NCBI GenBank assembly: GCA_964557845.1
Contig: CAZLBV010000211.1
Location: 1 to 28,414 of the forward strand
Origin: CAZLBV01 sp964557845
GTDB taxonomy: Bacteria; Acidobacteriota; Aminicenantia; Aminicenantales; Aminicenantaceae
Direction of reading: 5' to 3'
Length of the DNA stretch: 28,414 bases
Shown: positions 21,817 through 28,414 of the stretch, one piece after another
How the letters are laid out: each line of letters starts with the position of its first letter
Position numbering within the stretch: the stretch's first letter is position 1
Translations under genes and position numbers: made by a program
The notes under the pieces: model-generated
Told to the model about the DNA's origin: nothing
The model's database searches: none
The model's input: only the letters and a program-made list of their open reading frames with translations

Positions 21817-23190
21817 CTATTTTGGATAAGAACTGGCCAGGGAACGAGTATATTCAATCGTATCCAGCATCGATCCGGTAGTTACGGAAGGAGATAACGC
21901 AACCAATCTTAATACTACTCGATCTCCTAAAGAAGTAAGTGAAAGTGAACGTTCTCCTTCTTTTTTGGTTGATTCAAATATAAACCTTTGCAGATCATTC
22001 AACTTTTCAGAGGGAAAAGAATGAGGAAGAATACGATAACAAAGTATGCCTAATTCAGGCTTGAGGCAGACTTCGACATCCTTATAGTTTTTTAGCTCAT
22101 TTACCAGGCCTTCAATTGCATTGAGCGGAGCTCTGAGTCTTTCTCTTAAACGGGTTAGCCCTAGGTGACGGATGGATGTGACAAGAGGCAGAACTGAGAA
22201 TGGTCGGGTCGAGGGAGGTGATTTAAGCCCGGGATTGGGTTCTGAGTCATCCGGCCGGTTAAAATAATTGCCATAAACCGCCATCCTGTTAAAATCTTGC
22301 TTTTTCCGAACAAATAAAAGGCTGTTTGGAATTGGGACACCCATTTGTTTGTGCGGATCCCAGCATAAAGAGTCGGCCTTTTCTATTCCTCTAAAAAGTC
22401 TGTGTTTTTCAGGAAGGAAATTAAAGGATAAACCATAAGCCCCATCCACATGGGTCCAGATGTCATTATCTCTGCCGAGCTCAGTGATTTGTTGGATAGG
22501 ATCAACTGAGCCCGTAGAAGTGGTCCCAGCAGTTGCGACAATACAGAAAATGTCTTTTTCTGAACTGTTTTTTTTGATGTAGGTAGTGAGCTTATTTATG
22601 TCGAGTTTCCTTTTATCATCTACCGGCAGAGTTATCAAGGCTTGATCTCCTAAACCTAAGATTCGGACTGCATGCTTCAGGGAAAAATGCACATCTTCAG
22701 AGGCAATAACGGCTAATCTATGGGATTGGGAAAAACCGGTCAATCCGACTTTACTTAGATTAAAACCAGCCTGTTCCGCTTTTCGGTGTAAAGCCATATA
22801 TAGCGCCTGCTGATTGGCATAAGTTCCGCAGTACATAAAAGTGCCGTCTGACTGGTGGGGAAGATTGAATAAACGGCACAGAACTTTGATGCATAATTCC
22901 TCCAGCATAACTCCACCTGGGGATACCAGCCAATTGGTTACACCCTGATTGTAGTGAAGGGCGATCCTGGCTCCAACTTCAGCTCCTTCCTCTGGAAATG
23001 AGTTATATAAAGAATGAAATTCAGGCCGGCCGTATTCAACAAGATGGGGGATAAGTTTTTTTTCGATCAGATCAGTAAGGTCATCTATCGGCATTCCTTT
23101 ATCTTGGAATTGTAACAGAGGTTCTAGATCAGCCGCTATTGTCTCTGGGGTTGCCCCTGAGTATAAGGGTTTCGTGTATTTTTTATTCAT
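21817..23190 (-). CDS. Group II PLP-dependent amino-acid decarboxylase
   Basis: 457 residues. Fold-type I PLP enzyme of the glutamate/aromatic-amino-acid/cysteine-sulfinate decarboxylase group: GTYANQQALYMALHRKAEQA (122-141), His168 that stacks on PLP (EDVHFSLKHA), TAGTTSTGSVDPI (220-232), Asp249 (HVDGAYG) that pairs with the pyridine nitrogen, and Lys281 (DPHKQMG) that binds PLP. Substrate cannot be fixed; glutamate, aspartate, cysteine sulfinate and tyrosine decarboxylases all share these. It lies 58 bases after ackA and before a TauE/SafE permease, which makes a sulfur amino acid worth testing. ATG 23190 has GGTGG nine bases upstream. Confidence 0.88.
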   Translation of the reverse strand: MNKKYTKPLYSGATPETIAADLEPLLQFQDKGMPIDDLTDLIEKKLIPHLVEYGRPEFHSLYNSFPEEGAEVGARIALHYNQGVTNWLVSPGGVMLEELCIKVLCRLFNLPHQSDGTFMYCGTYANQQALYMALHRKAEQAGFNLSKVGLTGFSQSHRLAVIASEDVHFSLKHAVRILGLGDQALITLPVDDKRKLDINKLTTYIKKNSSEKDIFCIVATAGTTSTGSVDPIQQITELGRDNDIWTHVDGAYGLSFNFLPEKHRLFRGIEKADSLCWDPHKQMGVPIPNSLLFVRKKQDFNRMAVYGNYFNRPDDSEPNPGLKSPPSTRPFSVLPLVTSIRHLGLTRLRERLRAPLNAIEGLVNELKNYKDVEVCLKPELGILCYRILPHSFPSEKLNDLQRFIFESTKKEGERSLSLTSLGDRVVLRLVALSPSVTTGSMLDTIEYTRSLASSYPK

Positions 23191-23248
23191 AAACGATACA
23201 CCACCGGTTTATTTACATGTAAGAGTTACCTTGTTTTCCACTAATTAT

Positions 23249-24466
23249 TTATTCCTTATTATTTTCCAGTACTCTCTTAGTTTCCAGGGCTATCTTTTTT
23301 TCTTCATTAGTTGGGATCACGAGAACCTTTACCGGACTTGAATCGGTGCTGATCGCTCTTATTTCTTTACTCCGCACTTTGTTTTTAGCTTCATCAAGGA
23401 GGATCCCTAAATTCTCCAGGTTTTGGCAGCATCGGCCACGGATCAAGGAAGAATTTTCTCCAATGCCGGCAGTAAAGATGATGCAATCTAAATGTCCCAA
23501 TACTGCGAAATAGGCCCCGATATATTTCTTTATTCGATGACAGTATACATCTAAAGCGAGCTGTGCTTTTTGGTCCCCGGAATTAGCTTTTTCTTCTACT
23601 TCACGCATATCATTTGTCCCGCATAAGCCTTTGAGGCCGCTCTCTTTGTTTAAGAGTTTATCAATGTCTTTGAGGGACATATTCAAGTTGTCCGCTAGGA
23701 AAAAGGGAAGTGCGGGATCGACATCCCCGGAACGTGTCCCCATAACCAATCCTTCCAGAGGAGTCATTCCCATAGAAGTATCTATACTGTGTCCGTTTTT
23801 TATTGCTGCCATACTGGCGCCATTGCCCAAATGAATGGTGATCATATTCAATTCAGATAAAGGCCGTCCCAAAAATACAGCGGCTTCCTCTGCAACATAA
23901 GAATGCGATGTTCCATGGAATCCGTAACGCCTGATTCTATTCTTCGAGTACAGATGATAGGGCAGGGCATAGAGATATGCATATGCCGGAATTGTCTGGT
24001 GGAAAGCAGTATCAAATACCGCAACTTGGGGTGCTTCGGGAAAGATAGCCATTGAGATCTCTAGACCGGTCAGATTAGATGGGTTGTGTAGCGGTGCCAG
24101 AGGAATGTTTTCTTTTATTGCCGTCAATACTTTTTTATCCACTATAGTTGATGACTGAAAAGATTCCCCTCCATGGACTACTCGGTGACCGATCGCAGTA
24201 ATCTCTTTTTTATCTTTTATGACTCCATAGTCTTTATCTGTTAGAAGTTTGACTATCCTTGCTAGTCCTTCTTCATGATCTGCGATTCTTTTTTTCTCAA
24301 CTTTTTGTTTTTTATCTCCATTGTTATCAATGACCGAATGAGTAAGGATACTAGTGGATTCACCGATTTTTTCGGCAAGGCCAGAGGTCAATGCCTTGTT
24401 TATTTGCATATCAAATAATTGGTATTTTATAGAAGAACTACCGGTATTAATGACTAAGATTTTCAT
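23249..24466 (-). CDS. ackA: Acetate kinase
   Basis: 405 residues from ATG 24466, which has AGAAGG six bases upstream; the TTG six bases earlier is rejected. It converts acetyl phosphate and ADP to acetate and ATP. Seen: KILVINTGSSSIKYQLF (phosphate loop), GHRVVHGGE, VAVFDTAFHQTIPAYAY, RYGFHGTSHSYVAEEA, ITIHLGNGASMAAI, DTSMGMTPLEGLVMGTRSGD and FTAGIGENSSLIR: the complete ASKHA-fold acetate kinase signature set. It lies 24 bases behind pta in one operon, the usual overflow or fermentation pair. Confidence 0.97.
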   Translation of the reverse strand: MKILVINTGSSSIKYQLFDMQINKALTSGLAEKIGESTSILTHSVIDNNGDKKQKVEKKRIADHEEGLARIVKLLTDKDYGVIKDKKEITAIGHRVVHGGESFQSSTIVDKKVLTAIKENIPLAPLHNPSNLTGLEISMAIFPEAPQVAVFDTAFHQTIPAYAYLYALPYHLYSKNRIRRYGFHGTSHSYVAEEAAVFLGRPLSELNMITIHLGNGASMAAIKNGHSIDTSMGMTPLEGLVMGTRSGDVDPALPFFLADNLNMSLKDIDKLLNKESGLKGLCGTNDMREVEEKANSGDQKAQLALDVYCHRIKKYIGAYFAVLGHLDCIIFTAGIGENSSLIRGRCCQNLENLGILLDEAKNKVRSKEIRAISTDSSPVKVLVIPTNEEKKIALETKRVLENNKE

Positions 24467-24490
24467 GATCAACCTTCTTTTGGGAAATAT

Positions 24491-26602
24491 TCAGTCCAGT
24501 TTCTTTTCAGATTGAGCCTGAATAGCAGTGATGGCTATTGTGTTGACTATGTCTGTAATTGTACAACCTCGACTTAGATCGTTAACGGGTTTATTTAGAC
24601 CTTGGATTACAGGACCGATAGCCACCGCTCCAGCCGATCGTTGGACTGCTTTATAGGTATTATTTCCAGTGTTTAAATCCGGGAAAATATAGACCGTTGC
24701 CCTGCCCGCAACCTCACTTTTTGGCATCTTTGTCTTGGCAACGATGGGATCTACAGCAGCGTCGTACTGGAGAGGGCCTTCGATCTGGAGTCCGGGATAG
24801 ATTTCTTTGGCCCTTTGCTTTGCGATTTTAGTCGCTTCTTTTACTTTTTCAACCTCATCTCCAACCCCTGACTCTCCAGTTGAATAAGAGAGCATGGCGA
24901 CCCTTGGTTCTATGCCGAATACTTTTGCGGTCTGAGCTGAACTGATGGCTATCTCTGCCAGCTCTTGGGCATTTGGATCGGGATTGACAGCACAGTCACC
25001 ATAGACTAAAACCCTATCTTCCAAACACATAAAAAAGATACTGGAAATAATACTGAAACCTTTTTTGGCTTTTATGAATTCAAAAGCCGGCCTGAGAGTG
25101 TTCCGGGTAGTAGTTATCGAGCCTGATACCATCCCATTGGCATGCCCTTTGTAGACCATCATGGATCCATAATAATTAGGATCAGTCATACTATCCAGGG
25201 CATTGGACATGGTGAGTCCTTTGTGTTTTCTTAACTCGTAGTAGGTATTAGCATAGTTCTTATAGTTTGGTGAGTTTTGGATCTCAATGATATTTATACT
25301 ATTAAAATTCAATCCGAGACTCAAAATCCTCTCCTTGATATTTTTCTCTCTTCCGATCAGGGTGATATCAACTACGTCACGGCGGCGCAGTATTTCACTG
25401 GCGCGTAAAATCCTTTCTTCTTCACCTTCAGGAAGTACTATGTGCTGTTTCTGGGCCCGGGCTTTTTGAATGAGTCTGTATTCGAACATCTTTGGGGTAA
25501 TAATGGTGATCTTTGTCTGAATGATTTTTTCCCGCAGCTCAGGAATATTGATATTCTTTTCAAATAAACCCAAAGCTTGATTCACTTTCTGGGTATCTTC
25601 GGGATCAATGATTGTTTGGATATTGGAGGCCTTGACAGCGGCCTCAAAGGTATTGTCCTGAACACTTAGAATAGGAATACTGTCTGCGATCCCGTCGATC
25701 AGGTTAATTACTGAATCTTCAGGAATCAAGCCTCCGGTGAGCAGAAGTCCGGAAATTTTTGGCATGGAAGATGAGTTTAAGGCTAAAAGACAAGCGGAAA
25801 TGACATCAGCCCGGTCACCTGGTGTTATGACAAGGGCACCCTTGGTTATGCGTGTCAATACATTTCGCAGCTGCATGGCTGCTACTCCCAGGCTTTCTAC
25901 GTGCATATTTAATCTATTCCAACCGTAGAGTACTTTTGCATTCAATCCGTCAGCTATTTCTTTTAGAGTGGGGTCGGCGAGAAATTTGAGGTTGGGTAGA
26001 TAATAAATTAATTGGTTTTGAGCTAGTTCGTTTTTTCTGAGATTGCTTTTGATCTCCTCACCATGCTCTGTTCTGTTGATAATGGTAGCTACCACATTAC
26101 TTCCTTTTTCAGAGAGAGAGCCCAGGGATAATTCGATCGCGTCAAGAATTTCTTCTGGACTTTTATTATATCCGGAGGCTACCAGCAAGACAGGGGAGGC
26201 TAGATTGTTGGCAATATCGGCATTAATGTCAAATTCAAATGCTGAAGTGGACCCTTCAAAATCTGTGCCCTCACAAAGCACAAAATCATATTTGTTTTCT
26301 AAATTTTTGTATTTGTTGACAATGCCCTCTAAGAGATATTCATATTTTCCTGTTGAGATAAGATCATTGGCTTCTGCAGTAGTGAAGGCGTACATGTCTT
26401 CATAAGGGATGTCCAGATTATAGTAGGATGAAATAAGATTGATATCATGGTCTTTTTCATCAGAATCATTATTAATCGTGATAAGGGGTCTGAAGAAGGC
26501 GACTTTTTTTACGTTTCGCAGCAGCATCTCCATGAGCCCCAGGGAAATAACGGATTTGCCGCTTTTACTTTCGGTAGCGGTTACATATAAATTTTCTGCC
26601 AT
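24491..26602 (-). CDS. pta: Phosphate acetyltransferase, long form
   Basis: 703 residues, like the 714-residue Escherichia coli Pta. Three parts: an N-terminal P-loop dethiobiotin-synthetase-like domain (NLYVTATESKSGKSVISLG, residues 4-22), a DRTGG domain (about 205-320, containing GALVITPGDRADVISACLLA), and the catalytic PTA_PTB domain (about 370-700: HIVLPEGEEERILRASEIL, SMMVYKGHANGMVSGS, VAMLSYSTGESG, GPLQYDAAVDP, and a closing ...SRGCTITDIVNTIAITAIQ). It makes acetyl phosphate from acetyl-CoA. The regulatory domains suggest control by NADH or pyruvate as in enterics. Transcribed from a strong promoter with ackA behind it. Confidence 0.96.
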   Translation of the reverse strand: MAENLYVTATESKSGKSVISLGLMEMLLRNVKKVAFFRPLITINNDSDEKDHDINLISSYYNLDIPYEDMYAFTTAEANDLISTGKYEYLLEGIVNKYKNLENKYDFVLCEGTDFEGSTSAFEFDINADIANNLASPVLLVASGYNKSPEEILDAIELSLGSLSEKGSNVVATIINRTEHGEEIKSNLRKNELAQNQLIYYLPNLKFLADPTLKEIADGLNAKVLYGWNRLNMHVESLGVAAMQLRNVLTRITKGALVITPGDRADVISACLLALNSSSMPKISGLLLTGGLIPEDSVINLIDGIADSIPILSVQDNTFEAAVKASNIQTIIDPEDTQKVNQALGLFEKNINIPELREKIIQTKITIITPKMFEYRLIQKARAQKQHIVLPEGEEERILRASEILRRRDVVDITLIGREKNIKERILSLGLNFNSINIIEIQNSPNYKNYANTYYELRKHKGLTMSNALDSMTDPNYYGSMMVYKGHANGMVSGSITTTRNTLRPAFEFIKAKKGFSIISSIFFMCLEDRVLVYGDCAVNPDPNAQELAEIAISSAQTAKVFGIEPRVAMLSYSTGESGVGDEVEKVKEATKIAKQRAKEIYPGLQIEGPLQYDAAVDPIVAKTKMPKSEVAGRATVYIFPDLNTGNNTYKAVQRSAGAVAIGPVIQGLNKPVNDLSRGCTITDIVNTIAITAIQAQSEKKLD

Positions 26603-26923
26603 AATAAGTGCTCCGATAGATAATATGATGGTTTAAATTCTAAAATTATCCTTCTTTTGCTATCTCAAACCTTAATTATTTTATATCTTTAATTATAAAT
26701 TATATTTGAAAACCTGTAAAGATTACCCCTCTGATTAATTCCATAACATCATCCACCCCCGTGGATTAAATGCTAAAATAACATAGGTTGAACATATTGT
26801 CAATCGAGTTACTGGCTGAAGGGCTCCCAATTTTATGGGTCACGGATCATAAGGACGGAAAAGGATGCTCACAGCACTTTCCTCGAATTTCACTCGGGGA
26901 ACCATGCCCGTGCTGGTGGGGAA
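26603..26923. other. Intergenic region between pta and the fucose-isomerase-family gene
   Basis: The part nearest pta is AT-rich and holds its promoter. A short perfect hairpin ATCCAC-CCCC-GTGGAT lies at 26751-26766. From about 26810 to 26923 the sequence is GC-richer and codon-like. On the minus strand, in the same frame as and directly after the isomerase stop, it is open for 27 codons (including MVPRVKFEESAVSILFRPYD). On the plus strand another frame is also open, but neither has a good start. Nothing was recognised. Confidence 0.4.
26692..26720 (-). promoter_or_regulatory. Sigma-70 promoter of the pta-ackA operon
   Basis: Minus strand: TTTACA (26715-26720), a 17-base spacer, and TATAAT (26692-26697). 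Near-consensus at ideal spacing. The start near 26685 leaves a leader of about 80 bases. Confidence 0.7.
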
Positions 26924-28414
26924 TTAAATTTGATCAGGTGTTTTATAATCATAGCATTCGAAAGGAATTCCCAGTTCTTCTGCCACGGCTTTTAGATCGG
27001 CTAAATAATCCCCAACAACTGTAATGGGATGATTTGAGTTGATCTTTTTTTCAATATCTCCGCAAAGCTTTATGTGCCATTGCGGCCAATCAGGACTGCA
27101 GTTTTTTGACCGTTGTTCCCATTCTTCATCAGTAGGGATGTCTGTAATCCCTCGCCCCGCACAAAGGTAGAGCTGGTGGTTGCGATAAGAAAACCGGGCC
27201 CACGTAACCACACCAGGTATTCTGGCGATAACAGTACTGGTTCCTCCGCCTTGCTTAAAATACATATAGGTTTGTCTTTCAGACCAAGCCCCTTTTAGGG
27301 AGTCGTGGCTGCCGAATGCAAAGTAAGGAGCAAGAGCCCCTGAATTAACGAACCAATAGAGTCCCTGTTTGGAGTCCCAATAGCGAAGGTCGTTGAAACC
27401 CACGGGATCGCCTCCGTTCAATAATTTAAGGACCTGCATGGTAACCGCCGCTCCGTCGTCGGCTTCAGTGGCCGCTACAATAGTCTTCCCGTTGGAATCG
27501 GGCCTTAGTCGGTTATTCAATAGTCCTAAAGTTAGATCGGTTGCCGGATAATGTTCGATCCAATCCAATTGGTCCTGAACTCCAATAAAATCTAGACCGA
27601 ATTGTTCTATTAATTGGATTAGAGCGTAGTAGACTTTCATTTGAAAAATGACCATTTCATAGGTCAATTCTGTTTTTGGGTCTTTTCCAAATCGGATATC
27701 CATTCCTTTTTTGATCAAGAAATTTAGAGCCTCTTCTGCTTTTTTGTCAGGGATGTTTTCTGTCATTTTTAGGACACGGAGGCCGTCAAAACCTTCACGA
27801 GCGACACCAAAATAGCGCAAAAAATCAGCTTCGCTGATTTTATTCCACATTTGCATGGATCTGGGCCCTATGGCTCCATAGATCGAGCCGCTAAGTTTAT
27901 TGACGACAGCTTTTGCTTTGGTGCGATGCTGAGCGCTGATAGGGATCTCAATAGTTTGAGGATAGTCGGGAGAATAGCTTCCCTTTTCTAGGAATGATTG
28001 GATGGCATTATAATATTTATCATGGTCTTCAAAATTTTCCACAAAGAGACGGCCGGTTTTAATATTCATTTGGGCTAAGCCTGATAGTGCAGCCAATAAT
28101 CCTACTGCCCCTGGGTAATTGGATAGGGCACTTCCCAGCATCAATTTGGGCAGTTCCTCCGGAAGCTGCCACATGGGACTTACAGAAAAGTCAGGATATG
28201 CCCATCCTCCCATAAAGTTGATAAATCTAGAACCCTTGGCTTTTTTTATGACAGTTAAGCCTTCGGAAACACTGGAAATAGGTTTTTCCGGATTCAATAT
28301 ATGGCTTTTCCAACCACACGTTTCGATTACCTGAAGCAGATGATGGAGTTGTTTTATAGTCACAGGCCAGACTTCTGCATTCGGTTCATCCCGGCTGTCT
28401 AAAGGAAGGTAAAT
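26924..28414 (-). CDS. L-fucose/L-arabinose isomerase-family protein (5' end outside window)
   Basis: At least 496 residues; the frame is open to the window edge (IYLPLDSRDEPNAEVWPVTI), so the GTG at 28363 is not the likely start. Fucose-isomerase-type features: VATEADDGAAVTMQVLKLLN and GDPVGFNDLRYWD carry the acidic metal ligands, and GGGTSTVIARIPGVVTWARF matches the C-terminal domain. These enzymes interconvert aldoses and ketoses with Mn. A ligand equivalent to the third His was not located with certainty. Other lyase or isomerase activities occur in this family, so the sugar is unknown. Probably cytoplasmic; part of sugar use feeding Pta-AckA is only an inference. Confidence 0.85.
   Translation of the reverse strand: MYLPLDSRDEPNAEVWPVTIKQLHHLLQVIETCGWKSHILNPEKPISSVSEGLTVIKKAKGSRFINFMGGWAYPDFSVSPMWQLPEELPKLMLGSALSNYPGAVGLLAALSGLAQMNIKTGRLFVENFEDHDKYYNAIQSFLEKGSYSPDYPQTIEIPISAQHRTKAKAVVNKLSGSIYGAIGPRSMQMWNKISEADFLRYFGVAREGFDGLRVLKMTENIPDKKAEEALNFLIKKGMDIRFGKDPKTELTYEMVIFQMKVYYALIQLIEQFGLDFIGVQDQLDWIEHYPATDLTLGLLNNRLRPDSNGKTIVAATEADDGAAVTMQVLKLLNGGDPVGFNDLRYWDSKQGLYWFVNSGALAPYFAFGSHDSLKGAWSERQTYMYFKQGGGTSTVIARIPGVVTWARFSYRNHQLYLCAGRGITDIPTDEEWEQRSKNCSPDWPQWHIKLCGDIEKKINSNHPITVVGDYLADLKAVAEELGIPFECYDYKTPDQI

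Noticed and set aside
26830..26923. GAGGAAAGT on the minus strand considered as RNase P RNA
   Set aside because: Only a nine-base match to the P4 region; the surrounding conserved bases and length of RNase P RNA are absent.
26788..27024. Plus-strand 78-codon open frame
   Set aside because: More than a third lies antisense to the isomerase gene, there is no Shine-Dalgarno sequence, and the sequence is not recognised.

Overview
The window is about 28.4 kb of moderately AT-rich bacterial chromosome from a Gram-negative (diderm), probably anaerobic or fermentative organism. The diderm call rests on several signal-peptide beta-barrel proteins ending in an aromatic residue, a lipoprotein with a lipobox, and a LolA-like protein next to a LolCDE/MacB-like ABC transporter. 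The anaerobe call rests on Pta-AckA, NifX/DUF5320-type proteins and a fucose-isomerase-family enzyme. The gene mix would fit a candidate phylum such as Aminicenantes, but that is an impression, not a result. I see no phage, transposase, CRISPR array, rRNA or tRNA.

Layout. 1-2470 is a worn region: a GC-rich structured island, a methyltransferase remnant, an acetyltransferase remnant, and two intact genes (PorT-like barrel, dodecin). 2492-3098 is an overlapping RHH antitoxin / MazF-like toxin pair. 3178-5897 holds a large outer-membrane protein divergent from glgC. 5905-7256 (minus) holds an unknown protein and an RNA-binding cluster (KH protein KhpA, an unknown small ORF, an RRM protein) driven by a good promoter with a long foldable leader. 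7798-8526 is an SDR reductase. 8596-9593 (minus) is a DUF5320-like/NifX-like pair with matching coiled-coil ends. 9907-14034 is a four-gene envelope operon: ABC ATPase, FtsX-type permease, LolA-like protein, beta-barrel. 14137-16375 holds an exported NifX-like protein divergent from a small lipoprotein, followed by a four-repeat carboxypeptidase-regulatory-like protein with no normal start codon. 16523-18152 holds rlmN and a small phosphate-binding-like protein. 18172-19636 (minus) is a translationally coupled pair of acyltransferases (CelD/FemAB-like and GNAT). 20050-20895 is another outer-membrane protein. 21017-26602 (minus) holds pta-ackA, a group II PLP decarboxylase and a TauE/SafE permease. 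The right edge is a fucose-isomerase-family gene cut by the window.

How genes may work together. Pta and AckA convert acetyl-CoA to acetate with ATP gain, from a near-consensus promoter. The decarboxylase and TauE/SafE permease could form a sulfonate branch (for example cysteine sulfinate or cysteate), although a terminator separates them. The ABC-LolA-barrel operon looks like a dedicated route for a lipid or lipoprotein to the outer membrane. The RRM and KH proteins are probably co-expressed RNA chaperones with a folded leader reminiscent of cold-shock genes. The most interesting candidates are that RNA-binding locus, the envelope operon, the exported NifX-like protein, and the protein lacking a start codon.
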